Below, in pieces: positions 9,690 to 18,675 of a stretch of 64,000 bases of DNA. Each line of letters begins with the position of its first letter. Positions within the stretch are counted from its first letter, which is position 1. The stretch is from Oscillatoria princeps RMCB-10 (lineage in GTDB: Bacteria; Cyanobacteriota; Cyanobacteriia; Cyanobacteriales; Oscillatoriaceae). The notes under the pieces were generated by a model, which worked only from the letters and a program-made list of their open reading frames with translations, ran no database searches and was not told where the DNA came from. Made by a program: the position numbers and the translations under genes. Where the stretch lies: positions 124,001 to 188,000 of the forward strand of contig JAHHHT010000008.1 of assembly GCA_019359235.1 (NCBI GenBank). Reading direction: 5' to 3'.

Positions 9690-11878
9690 AACTTTCGTCA
9701 GGATACTTGCGAGATCGTTCTAAATTCTGCGGGCAGCTGAGAGCGGCGTTCCATAAAGGCTTTGTGTCAAATTTAATAAATTTGACTGAGAGAGGGGAGA
9801 GCAGTGCGCCAAAACTCACACAAACTGACCTGGGGTTACACACTCAGGAGTTTAAGCAAGTTTTCTGTTTGCACGCGGGAGTGGGTTCTCCGGGGTATGA
9901 GCGGCTAACGAATCCTCAGCCTGAAAAGTAGCTTTAGATATGAAGCACTTTTCCCTCGATCGCCACCTTGATTCCTCCTCATTGTGCCTTACAGGTTAGC
10001 ATTTCGACCAGTAGGCCGTGGGAAATACGCAAAGGCTCGCTTGCGAATTGCCTCTCTGCCTGTTGGAGTCCCGTTTCCAACCCAGACGCGCAATGCCAAA
10101 GGGCCAATCTGTTTAGGGCTCGCAAATCGACTGCTGCGATCGAGCCAGTTCTCCAGGCAGTTGGGATCGCGAGTCAGGTACTGAAAGCGAAGACTGTATT
10201 TCTGAGACGGCTGTTTTTAGTCAGCCGGTTCCCTGGTAACATCCGATGTTTATTCCCTATATTTTAATTTTTTTACAGAATAAATACAGAAAATTTAACT
10301 GTTCTAAACCATCAATATTATTTGAATTTTACGTCTGCCGCAGCATGGGAGGGGAATTCGCCCTTTTTTATAAGGCATTTGCGAGAGACTGTATTCGGGT
10401 AAATCAGAATGTTTTGTCACTCAAAATTACAGGTTTTTAGCTTAAAAAGCTAGCCCCATAATCTTCTTCCAGAAAGAAGGAAGAGGGGCGTTCGCGCGTC
10501 TGTTTAGTGGACGGGTCAGCAGGTTTGTACTTTACCACTTTTAGAGCGATTTGGCTAGAGATTATAGTAAATTATGGGAACTTTGTGGCGTTTCCGCGTC
10601 ACCCGAGCAGCCCAAGCCGGGGTGGGGGAGTCCCGCCTGTTTGTCACCGAAGCCGCACTGATGATGCCGGTGGGGGTTCCGCGCCGGCAGGGCGCGACGG
10701 CGGTCGATTGGCAGAGAAATTGGGCAGTCAAAGCAGCGGATGTGGGGTGTGACAAGGAATAAGGGACTGGGGACTGGGGTAAAGCCGCCGCAGCCGCCGG
10801 CTAGATGCTCCCTGTCGGAAAGCATGCGCTAGCTTTGTTACAGCCATTAGACAATCGCCAGCCGGCCTCTTGCTATACTGACCTGTAGCCAACCTTTAAG
10901 CTGCTGAGTAAAATTAGCCGGAAACAGCGCTGCACGCGGCTTGCGGGTTTGCAGCCACAGGAGCGAGCCTGCGCGGTGGCGACCGGCACTGGCACCGATT
11001 CAAATCGGGAGCCGCTGCCGGTTTTGGCTGACTGGCGAAAGGCTTACGAAAAGCCGTGCGCGCAACAGCACCGGAAAACGCGCTCTGCGAGCGAGGGAGC
11101 GGCTTGTGGTAGAGAGTCTTTGATTGAGAAAGCCGGTGTGCGACGGGACAGGGCGCTCACTCAAACCCAACGAGCGCATCGGTGTGTCTGGTTAGGGTTA
11201 GGTGTTAGTTTTTAGAGGGAATCTTAATAAGTAGGAACTAAGCGCCCACCGGCTGTCAGATCAGAGAGTTTCCAGGCAGCCAGCTTGCAGGCATAAAGGC
11301 TGTATTAGGATCGTAGATAAGGAGTGCATCAACCAATGGAAGTGCGGGGCTCTCAGTGTCCTGGAAGGGCACCGTCCGGTGCTCGCCTGCCGCTTGTGTC
11401 CAGTTTTTCGGCTCACCCCGACTGCGCCGCAGTGTCAGACTGCACGTCAGACCATCACACCTTTCTTTGCTCCTTTGACTGACATGACAATTCGGGTTGC
11501 TTTTTTCAAGTCCCTCTCAGCCGCGCTTGACCTGTGGATTTTCCCACGTCCGGTGTTAAAGGTTGAGAGCGGCACCCTTTGGCGCACACCCCCCCCAGGG
11601 GGACTGGGGACGCCCCCCGCCGGCACCTTTGGCTTGACGCAACCACTGCCCCACAGCCACTGGCACCGAAGGCAGCCGGTGGGGACAGCATGACTGATTT
11701 CCAAAGGGGCTAGAGCGCCGGAGATATTAGATTTTACAGTAGAGATTAATCCTGGCATTCCAAATTAAAGCAAAACCTAAAATGACTGTACCCCTACCTG
11801 CCACCAATACGCTCGTAACCTCCTAGGCTGGATAAAACGATGTTGGATCTAACTGCCCTAGCTGTAGGAGAGCGGTGC
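9690..11878. other. 2.2-kb region without a convincing gene
   Basis: No reading frame here has protein-like composition on either strand; the longest frames are Arg/Cys/Pro-rich shadows. The stretch is heterogeneous. An AT-rich island lies at about 10245-10440, then a GC-rich part with many RCCGGY hexamers at 10600-11200. A TTGCTATACT element (10870-10879) resembles a -10 box but lacks a well-placed -35. The last part could be a very long leader of the cyclase gene at 11879 or house an unrecognised RNA. I see none of the hallmark sequences of rnpB, tmRNA or SRP RNA. Confidence 0.4.
10453..10489. other. GC-clamped stem-loop in gene-free region
   Basis: GCCCC at 10453-10457 can pair with GGGGC at 10485-10489, and the inner CTTCTTCC / GGAAG segments extend the stem imperfectly around an AGAAAG loop. 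There is no following T-run, so a simple terminator is unlikely. An RNA structural element or chance hairpin are the options. Confidence 0.3.
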
Positions 11879-14800
11879 ATGACCTCCCAAGAAAACAGTA
11901 AGCCCAAAATTCTGGTTGTCGATGACGAACCGGATAACCTGGATCTGCTTTACCGCACCTTCCACGAGGAATATAAAGTGCTGAGGGCAGAGAGCGGACC
12001 GGCGGCGCTGGATATTCTCGCCACCGAGGGAGATATTGCCGTGATCATCTCCGACCAGCGCATGCCCCTGATGAGCGGGACGGAGTTTCTCAGCCTGACC
12101 GCCACTCACTACCCAGACGTAATCCGGATTATTCTCACCGGCTACACCGATGTGGAAGACCTGGTGGAAGCGATCAACGCCGGCAAGGTGTTCAAGTACG
12201 TCACCAAACCCTGGGACGCCGAAAACCTGCAATCCGTCGTGCGGCAAGCCGTGGACACCCACAACGTCCTCAAAGCCCGCACGCGAGAGCTCTGCCGCAC
12301 CCTGCGCCAGGAATCGCTGCTGAATGTGGTGACCAATACGATTCGCTCGCGCACCAACTACCGGCAGATTCTCCAGACGATTGTAGAAACAGTTGGCCAG
12401 ATGTTTGAGGTCAGCTGCTGCATTCTGCGTCCGGTTCAGGATGACGAGATGGTAGACGAATGGTTCGTCTACAGAAGCAAGACTGAGGAGAAAACGTCTC
12501 AGAACGGAGCGGCGAGCGCCCCCGCACAGGCAGGAGTCAGTCCCGAGTTGGCCCAGACGGTTTGGGACACTCGCGATGTCGAGGTGATCCACGATATAGA
12601 AACGGATGAGCGCTTCGCTGCCACCGAGTCGGGCTATTCTCGCGCCGCAGCGTGCCGGGCGGCCAATATCCGCTCCAGCCTGGTGGTGCCGCTGTTCTGC
12701 CGGCTGGATCTGATGGCAGTGCTGGCCCTGCACCAAATCGGCCAGCCTCGCACCTGGCAAGATGACGAGGTGCAGATGGTGATTATGGTGGCAGATCAAG
12801 CGGCTCTGGCCCTGGCCCAGGCGCGATCTTACGAGCAAGTGCGGGCGCTAGCCAAACGAGAAGCCCTGATCAACACGATCACGGCGGCGATTCGCTCCAG
12901 CCTCAACCCGACCGACATTTTTGCGGCGATCACCCAACAGCTGGGACAAGCCCTGCACGCAGATGGCTGCGCCCTGTCGCTGTGGACGGAGGAAGATGAG
13001 TATGTGCAGTGTGTGGGACTGTATGACGCTGGGCTGCAGGAGGTGGAAGTCCAGGCGATTGGGGAAGGGGCGGACGCCAAAAGTAGAGACGCCTCTCGCT
13101 ATCTGCCGAGATCGGTGGTGCCGATTCGCGGCAATCCGGTGCTGCTGCAGCTGCTGATGTCGCGAAAGCCGGTGGTGGTGAACGATCTGGAAGCCAAGCC
13201 AGAACTGAACGTGCTGGACTTGCCCCTCAGATCGCCGGCGCGGGCGCTGCTGGTGGTGCCCTTACAGTCGGACGGCCAAATTATTGGCAGCATTTCCCTG
13301 CGCACAGCGGCTAAGCCCCGCAATTGGTCGGTGTCCGATATCGAGCTGGCCCAAGCGGTGGCGGCGCAGGCGGCTATCGCGGTGCAGCAGTCCAGGCTTT
13401 ATCAAAAAACTCGGCAGCAGGCGGAACGGCTCATGGAGCTAGACCGGCTGAAAACGGAGTTTTTCCAAAATATTTCCCACGAGTTCCGGACGCCGCTAAC
13501 GCTGATGATTGGCCCGCTAGAGTCAGTCGTTGCGGAACGCGCGGCTTTGCCCTACGAGCAGGCGGAAATCGCCCTGCGCAATTCCCGGCGCTTGCTGCGA
13601 CTGGTGAACCAGCTGCTGGACTTGCAGCGCATCGATGCCGGTCGGATGCAGCCCACGTTTCGCCCCTGCGACTTGGTGGATTTCGTCAGCCAAACGGTGG
13701 ATTCGTTTCGCCCCTACTGCCAGAAAAAAGGCATCGGGGTTTACACCCAGCTCAGCGACTGCCCCTCGGTCTACCTGGATTTGGAAAAGTTTGACAAGGT
13801 GCTGTACAATCTGCTGTCCAATGCGATGAAGTTTACCCCCAAGGGCGGCACCATTACTGTCACCCTGCAGCGGGCTGGGGATCACTGCCTGCTGCAAGTG
13901 AAAGACACCGGCATCGGCATCCGCGCTGACCAAATCCCCCACCTGTTTGAGCGGTTCCGCCAAGCTGAGGGCTCCGCTAACCGGTCTCACGAGGGAAGCG
14001 GTTTGGGGCTGGCTCTGGTGAAAGAACTGGTGGAGATCCACGGCGGCCAAATTACCGTGGAGTCGGTTTACCGGTCAGGGGCTGCGTTTACGGTTTGGCT
14101 GCCCACCGGCACCGCTCACTTGCCTCCCGAACAAATTATTGAAGTGCCCACTGGAGTGCTGCCCTCTCGCGCGGCGGAAGAGTTGGCTGATGTGGAGGTT
14201 GAGCAAGACTCTGAGGAGTTAGCGCTTCTCAGCGAGGAGTTTAAAATCTTAACTCAAAATTCTTCTTCTTCTGCAGCTGAACGCTCAAAACTTAAGCCAA
14301 AGACTGAGACTCACGAGACTGTTTTGTTCGTGGATGACAATCCTGATTTGCGCACTTATGTGTCTGGGATTCTCAAGCAGAAAGGCTATGGCGTTATCCT
14401 CGCCCGCAATGGTGCGGAGGGATTTCAGATGGCTCAGAAGAACCGCCCCGAGCTGATCGTGACGGATTTGATGATGCCGCTGGTGTCGGGTTTGGATATG
14501 ATTCGCATGATTCGGGAGGACGAGGTTTTAAAGTCTACGCCTGTGGTTTTGCTGACAGCGAAGGCGAACGAAGAAACTCGCTTGGAAGGGGTGGAAAAGG
14601 GAGCGGACGCCTACCTGGCTAAGCCGTTTAATGACCGAGAGCTGCTGGCAACGGTGCGCAATTTGCTGGCGCTTAAGGCTCAGGAGCGGCGGGTGCAAGA
14701 ACTCAATACCTACCTTACTGAGTCGGTACTCAAGCGGTTTTTGCCGCCTTCTATGGTGCGCAAGGCTGCTGTTGGCGAGCTGTTGCTGGACTTGCGTCCG

Positions 14801-15415
14801 GAACCCCGCTTGATTACGATTTTGTTCAGCGATATTGTCGGCTTTACCCAGCTGGCGAATACGCTGCGCTCCCGCCGGGTGGCTGAGCTGCTCAATGAAT
14901 ATTTGGCGGAGATGACGCTGGCGGTGTTTGATAATGGCGGTACGGTGGACAAGTTTGTGGGAGATGCGGTGATGGCCCTTTTTGGGGCTCCGGAGGAGCT
15001 GACTCCCAATGAGCAGGTGAGGCGTGCGGTGGCGGCGGCGCAGCAAATGCAGCGCTCTCTGGCGGTGCTCAACCAGCGCTGGCAAGAGCATGGTTTGGTG
15101 GGGAGTGCCGGTGTGCCCCCGATTCAGTTCCGCTGCGGCATTCATCAGGGCACTGCTGTTGTGGGCATGTTCGGCAGCGAAGCCCGGGCTGATTACACGG
15201 CAATTGGCCCTTCGGTTAATATTGCGGCGCGTCTGCAAGAGGCTGCTGACCCTGGCAGCATTCTGGTTTCGGCTGCAGTGGCGGACTATCTCGATGAGGA
15301 GGAAATCACTAAGTTCCGCCCTCTGATGTTGAAGGGGATCGATGAGACGGTTCTCACTTTTGTCCTTCAGCCAGAAGCCGCCGACCAGTCCCACCTCCCG
15401 CTCACCGGCAGGTAG
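11879..15415 (+). CDS. cyaC: Hybrid two-component adenylyl cyclase, CyaC type
   Basis: The 1178-residue protein joins, in order, a receiver (VIISDQRMP, phospho-Asp about 59), two GAF domains (about 155-310 and 330-495), HisKA with the H-box FFQNISHEFRTPL (His about 534), an ATPase domain (N box NLLSNAMKFTP, G1 DTGIGI, G2 GSGLGLAL), a second receiver (VTDLMMP, Asp about 863) and a class III cyclase (FSDIVGFT, metal Asp about 985; VDKFVGDAVMALFG; YTAIGPSVNIAARLQ). The Lys and Thr of the cyclase match ATP-specific enzymes. The same order is known in Arthrospira/Anabaena CyaC, where phosphotransfer to the second receiver activates cAMP synthesis. The start at 11879 has AGGAG eight bases upstream; an in-frame ATG at 11840 would add 13 residues. 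No membrane segment is seen, so it is probably cytosolic. Confidence 0.93.
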   Translation: MTSQENSKPKILVVDDEPDNLDLLYRTFHEEYKVLRAESGPAALDILATEGDIAVIISDQRMPLMSGTEFLSLTATHYPDVIRIILTGYTDVEDLVEAINAGKVFKYVTKPWDAENLQSVVRQAVDTHNVLKARTRELCRTLRQESLLNVVTNTIRSRTNYRQILQTIVETVGQMFEVSCCILRPVQDDEMVDEWFVYRSKTEEKTSQNGAASAPAQAGVSPELAQTVWDTRDVEVIHDIETDERFAATESGYSRAAACRAANIRSSLVVPLFCRLDLMAVLALHQIGQPRTWQDDEVQMVIMVADQAALALAQARSYEQVRALAKREALINTITAAIRSSLNPTDIFAAITQQLGQALHADGCALSLWTEEDEYVQCVGLYDAGLQEVEVQAIGEGADAKSRDASRYLPRSVVPIRGNPVLLQLLMSRKPVVVNDLEAKPELNVLDLPLRSPARALLVVPLQSDGQIIGSISLRTAAKPRNWSVSDIELAQAVAAQAAIAVQQSRLYQKTRQQAERLMELDRLKTEFFQNISHEFRTPLTLMIGPLESVVAERAALPYEQAEIALRNSRRLLRLVNQLLDLQRIDAGRMQPTFRPCDLVDFVSQTVDSFRPYCQKKGIGVYTQLSDCPSVYLDLEKFDKVLYNLLSNAMKFTPKGGTITVTLQRAGDHCLLQVKDTGIGIRADQIPHLFERFRQAEGSANRSHEGSGLGLALVKELVEIHGGQITVESVYRSGAAFTVWLPTGTAHLPPEQIIEVPTGVLPSRAAEELADVEVEQDSEELALLSEEFKILTQNSSSSAAERSKLKPKTETHETVLFVDDNPDLRTYVSGILKQKGYGVILARNGAEGFQMAQKNRPELIVTDLMMPLVSGLDMIRMIREDEVLKSTPVVLLTAKANEETRLEGVEKGADAYLAKPFNDRELLATVRNLLALKAQERRVQELNTYLTESVLKRFLPPSMVRKAAVGELLLDLRPEPRLITILFSDIVGFTQLANTLRSRRVAELLNEYLAEMTLAVFDNGGTVDKFVGDAVMALFGAPEELTPNEQVRRAVAAAQQMQRSLAVLNQRWQEHGLVGSAGVPPIQFRCGIHQGTAVVGMFGSEARADYTAIGPSVNIAARLQEAADPGSILVSAAVADYLDEEEITKFRPLMLKGIDETVLTFVLQPEAADQSHLPLTGR

Positions 15416-15803
15416 TCTGTTATTGTCAATTGTTAATTGGAAATTGTTAGGGGTCTGTCAGGACAAAGCTGGCTATTAAAGAAGTAACAATTAACTGTTA
15501 GCGATTAACGATTAAGAAAACTTATGGCAGCCGGGGTGGGGAGTCGGGGCCGGTTTATCCGCAGAGGTCTGCCGGTGTCCAAGGATACCGGTAAAACCCG
15601 CCCCCACACAGCGGGGCGGGTTCACCTCGGTAGGGGCGGGTTCACCCCAGATGTTTGCTGCAAGTCTTGGATGTCTGTAAACCCGCCCCCACAACAGCAC
15701 CGGCTTGCCTGGGTGGTGGTGCTGTTTGTGGTAATCTGGAGACAGGGTGAGGGAAGACCGGCACCGCGCCGGCTGTCCAAGTCAGATTTTTTGGAAAATT
15801 TGC
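15416..15803. other. Intergenic region with GC-rich direct repeats
   Basis: No gene is seen. Two imperfect copies of a segment of about 40 bp containing AAACCCGCCCCCACA occur at about 15570-15610 and 15660-15695, with a third related motif (GGGGCGGGTTCACC) between them. Repeats of this composition are common as dispersed intergenic elements in filamentous cyanobacteria. They separate the cyclase gene from the tRNA transcription unit. Confidence 0.5.
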
Positions 15804-15831
15804 TTGACTTGCCTGGAAGTTGTGTTATTAT
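15804..15831 (+). promoter_or_regulatory. Sigma-70-type promoter of tRNA-Gly
   Basis: TTGACT (15804-15809) and TATTAT (15826-15831) are separated by 16 bases, close to the housekeeping consensus TTGACA-17-TATAAT. It predicts a transcript starting near 15838, about 75 bases before the mature tRNA. The match and placement make it one of the clearest promoters in the window. Confidence 0.6.
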
Positions 15832-15912
15832 AGAGAAGGCTCGATTGAGGGGCCAGAAAGGTAAGTGTGCCGGTGGGGCTAAAGCCCAACTGCAAACGGT
15901 AACTGTGCCGGT

Positions 15913-15983
15913 GCGGGCGTAGTTTAGTGGTAAAACTATAGCCTTCCAAGCTATTAATGCGGGTTCGATTCCCGCCGCCCGCT
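15913..15983 (+). tRNA. trnG-UCC: tRNA-Gly (anticodon UCC)
   Basis: The 71-base cloverleaf has acceptor stem GCGGGCG/CGCCCGC with discriminator U, a D-arm (AGTTTAGTGGTAAAACT), anticodon loop CTTCCAA giving anticodon UCC, and T-arm GCGGGTTCGATTCCCGC. The 3' CCA is not encoded. Apparent peptides across this locus such as GGGNRTRINSLEG are the usual artefact of translating a tRNA. Confidence 0.96.
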
Positions 15984-16025
15984 TTGATAAAACCTAGCTG
16001 ATATAAGGGTTTCAGCAAATAATTC

Positions 16026-16069
16026 CTGTTAGGATGGGTTTGGTAATCTATCCTAACAGCGGTTTTTTT
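16026..16069 (+). terminator. Rho-independent terminator of tRNA-Gly
   Basis: A perfect 10-bp stem (CTGTTAGGAT at 16026-16035 with ATCCTAACAG at 16050-16059) is followed by CGG and seven T residues (16063-16069). It lies 42 bases after the tRNA and closes a self-contained transcription unit with the promoter at 15804. Confidence 0.85.
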
Positions 16070-16190
16070 GGGCGAAGTTTGGGGGAGAGAAGAGTAGGGA
16101 ATTACCCCAAACAAAAGGTTTTATTGATTATCAGCTGAGGGCTGCAATTGCGGAGCTGCGGCGATTGGACAGCTGAAAGCGGGGTTAGAG

Positions 16191-16260
16191 GGGTTGCCGG
16201 TGGGGTGCTGTTGGGGTGCCGGTGGGGTGCCGGTGGGGTGCCGGTGGGGTGCCGGTGGGC
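16191..16260. repeat. 11-bp tandem repeat GGTGCCGGTGG
   Basis: Five or six back-to-back copies of GGGGTGCCGGT occur here, with two or three more in looser spacing at 16530-16600. Each contains the RCCGGY hexamer that is abundant throughout the window. The surrounding 16070-16619 holds no supported gene. Confidence 0.75.
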
Positions 16261-16481
16261 AAGATGAAGGATGGGGAAAAGCGCGGCGAAGATTGGCTAA
16301 AGCATTTTGCGTATCAGGGGAAAATGTAGCGGTGAGTGGCTCTCGTTAGAGGGGCTGTTTGCCGAGAGTGCCAAAATAGAGAGGTTGGTTCCAGAAAACT
16401 TAAGAGAGCTGGGTTATGGCGAATGAGCTGTAGCCGGCGGAAGGGCTTTGCCGGAGCGGTTGCGAGGGAAGCCAGCCAATG

Positions 16482-16507
16482 TAGAGACGCGACATGTCGC
16501 GTCTCTA
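16482..16507. repeat. 26-bp perfect palindrome
   Basis: TAGAGACGCGACA is followed immediately by its exact reverse complement TGTCGCGTCTCTA. It would form a 13-bp hairpin with no loop in DNA or a slightly open one in RNA. It has no T-run and looks like a dispersed palindromic repeat rather than a terminator. Confidence 0.8.
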
Positions 16508-16619
16508 GAGGAAGCAGAGTTAGAGGGGGTGCCGGTGGGCACGCTTGGGTGAGGTGTGAGCGTGCCGGTGGGTGGGGGTGCCGGTGGGTGGGGGTGGGGA
16601 CAGTACAGTCAGGGTTGTT

Positions 16620-17375
16620 CTAAACAGTCATTCCCCTACAGGCGGTGTGGTGACTTCTAATCAGCGCCGTTAATTCGCCCATCGTCAGCCAGGGTCGTTT
16701 TGCATGGAGCATACGATGGCAGTTTGAACAAACAAGAGCTAGGTCTTCAATATGCGTTTTCTCCCCAGGTCTTAAAGTATGAAGGGGCTTCAGGTGATGG
16801 CATTCGATAAAACCTTTACCATGTTCGCCGTAAGTTTGCTCAAAGTCAAAACCGCACGCTTCGCAGAATAAGCGACCGTGTTCTTTCAGGAATTTGGACT
16901 TGCGCTGATTGACTAGCTTTTGACTTCGCTCCCTTAGCCTGTGAACTTTTGTTAAAATCCGACCTTCTTCAGCCTCTTCAACTCCGTCAAATTCCTTCTC
17001 ATTTGAGGTTTCCTGCAGTGCTTCGTCTGAACTGACTATCGCACGAATAGCTTCGGCTAACTGGCGACATCTCTCAGGCTCATTAGCAAATTCTTGCCAG
17101 ACAGTTTCTTCAGCTTTACCACCCCTCTGAAGCCCTGAACCTTGGTAAGCAGGGTCTAGACGTAAGAAGTTGCGGAGCTTCATATGGACGCTGTTTGGAT
17201 TCCGGTAGCGCTCGTCACGGTACGAACAACTGTGCAGTCTTAGCTTGTTCAGCAGCTCGCTAAGTTCCATAATTTCGGAGCTATTCTTTGCAGGGATCGA
17301 TGGTTTGTGGCGCAGGTAGAGTTCCAGAGCCAGGATTAGTTCATCTCTATGCCAAGGAGGGTTTTTCATTCCCAT
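16620..17375 (-). CDS. HNH endonuclease
   Basis: The 251-residue product has a C-terminal HNH nuclease fold. A zinc-binding CxxC (EACGFDF) is followed by the catalytic segment FIECHHLKPLHTL, then a second CxxC with the terminal His in LALVCSNCHRMLHAKRPWLT, about residues 180-235. This is the McrA-like/5-methylcytosine-specific branch layout. The N-terminal 130 residues (PPWHRDELILALELYLRH, NSVHMKLRNFLRLDPAYQG) form a helical domain typical of stand-alone HNH restriction-type proteins that probably binds DNA. A GAGAGTGG motif precedes the ATG at 17375; a second in-frame ATG lies two codons later. A cytosine methyltransferase lies 1.3 kb downstream on the opposite strand, so a restriction-modification or methyl-dependent restriction role is plausible but unproven. 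Confidence 0.9.
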   Translation of the reverse strand: MGMKNPPWHRDELILALELYLRHKPSIPAKNSSEIMELSELLNKLRLHSCSYRDERYRNPNSVHMKLRNFLRLDPAYQGSGLQRGGKAEETVWQEFANEPERCRQLAEAIRAIVSSDEALQETSNEKEFDGVEEAEEGRILTKVHRLRERSQKLVNQRKSKFLKEHGRLFCEACGFDFEQTYGEHGKGFIECHHLKPLHTLRPGEKTHIEDLALVCSNCHRMLHAKRPWLTMGELTALIRSHHTACRGMTV

Positions 17376-17448
17376 TTACCACTCTCGCTCTACTCAAGGA
17401 AACTCTCGTAGCTATTAGAGGACTTTCAGAATAATTATGTTATTAAGA

Positions 17449-17630
17449 TATAGCAATGGACAGTCAGTTTAGGACAACGCCGGAACGCTGCGCTTACAAA
17501 GCCGTTGCAGGAAGCACGCACTTCCGGAGATTGGGACAGGCAAGATGCCTGTCCTACGAGGTATATCCGTAGGGCAGGCGTTCCCTCCGACCCTCAATGT
17601 CTAATGTCCTAACCAATTTGGCTAGTGCTA
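17449..17630. mobile_element. MITE-like element, TATAGCA family, copy A
   Basis: The 182-bp element begins TATAGCAATGGACAGTCAGT, continues TTAGGACAA, and ends TCCTAACCAATTTGGCTAGT followed by GCTA. The ends are imperfect inverted repeats of each other. Inside is the palindrome GGGACAGGCAAGATGCCTGT. Copies B (32112-32217) and C (61929-62063, reversed) share both termini and the palindrome. It encodes no protein. Confidence 0.65.
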
Positions 17631-17825
17631 GAGTAGGGCATACAGGCGATTGCCCTACTTCCTAGTTTATGAGTAGGATAACACAATTAAATGCACTTAA
17701 TTCTTCCTCATACTCGCCGTCACCGCGTGCGGGAAGGGGGCAGCAGGGTCGGGTTTCCGATCTTCACACCCACCGGCACCCTCACCTCAGGGATAAAAAC
17801 TCAAATCTCCCCAGAGGAAGTCACC

Positions 17826-18215
17826 TCAATCATCCTCGTACTCCACCCAAGAATTGGGAGTCTCCGACACAGCCACCTTCAACTGCACCCCCACCGGCAC
17901 CCGCCGCTTTGTCTCATCGTAGATATACTTAGCAATCATCTCAGCCGTTGTCTCGTACTCCGCCGGCATCACCTCATTGAGGACGCAGTGATCCAGCCCT
18001 CCCTTGCTCACATCTTGCTTGGCCCAGCGCAGCGTCTTGAAATCCGCCACCATGACTTCGTGAGGGCAGTATTGCGAGGCGTGCAGCTTCTGTGAAGTCG
18101 CCTCCACCCGCACTCTGTAGGTGTGCCCGTGCATCCGCCCGCATGGCCCATCATAGTCTCGGATAAAATGGGCGCTGTCAAAGCTAAACTCGGTGCGCAC
18201 TTTCCACTTGGGCAT
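17826..18215 (-). CDS. queD: 6-carboxytetrahydropterin synthase (QueD)
   Basis: The 129-residue product is the 6-pyruvoyl-tetrahydropterin synthase-like enzyme that converts dihydroneopterin triphosphate to 6-carboxytetrahydropterin in the queuosine/7-deazaguanine pathway. Visible are SFDSAHFIRDYDGPCGRMHG (zinc His16 and His29, catalytic Cys25), His31 in HTYRVRVE, the LDHCVLNEV motif and the C-terminal substrate Glu region VAVSETPNSW. The start at 18215 is chosen because GGAGGG lies eight bases upstream; a longer frame from 18233 would place that ribosome site inside the gene. No other que gene is in the window. Its 7-deazaguanine product feeds tRNA and, in some bacteria, DNA modification, but its position between the HNH and methyltransferase genes may be coincidental. 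Confidence 0.94.
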   Translation of the reverse strand: MPKWKVRTEFSFDSAHFIRDYDGPCGRMHGHTYRVRVEATSQKLHASQYCPHEVMVADFKTLRWAKQDVSKGGLDHCVLNEVMPAEYETTAEMIAKYIYDETKRRVPVGVQLKVAVSETPNSWVEYEDD

Positions 18216-18295
18216 CTTAACATCCCTCCACAATCAATCCTCCATCCTTTAAGGATGGCCTAAAATCCGCGCCGCACAATCCTGGGACCGACCCC

Positions 18296-18350
18296 TCTCT
18301 TTCCCCCCCTCCCCGCTAGCGGGGAGGGGGTTGGGGGGTGGGGTTGACCG
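18296..18350. repeat. 55-bp GC-rich hairpin repeat, copy 1
   Basis: CCCCCTCCCCG, a four-base loop, CGGGGAGGGGG and then TTGGGGGGTGGGGTTGACCG form a stem-loop with a G-rich tail. An almost identical copy is at 32031-32085, also after CTCTCTTT. The G-tracts could form quadruplex DNA. No gene is encoded. Confidence 0.8.
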
Positions 18351-18675
18351 GATGCCGGCAAAAAGTTTTAATCATCCTGGTGCAACGCCCCGAAAATCCG
18401 CGCCTTCTGAAACCGGCTGTGCTGGCAATTCCTATCCTCCGTCACTTTAACGCTATATCGACCCAGCCCTCAAAGGCAAGGGCCGCACCGGCACCGGCTA
18501 CCTCCCCCCCACCCCTGACCGGCTGGCGGACTGTCCCACCCTCCAGAGCCTGACGCCGGCGATTCAGCAACACCCTCAACATTTCTTCACCCCCTTTCCT
18601 TTAAGCAATGCGATAAGCTATAATTTAAAACTTCATCCGAAATGCAGTTTTCCCCCTCTGGTTGCAGGTGATTCA

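Noticed and set aside
12142-15394. Large minus-strand frames of up to 326 residues over the cyclase gene
   Set aside because: They are shadows of a plus-strand gene whose domains are complete and ordered.
15782-16114. Minus-strand frame containing GGGNRTRINSLEGYSFTTKL
   Set aside because: The peptide is the classic artefact of translating across a tRNA gene, here tRNA-Gly(UCC).
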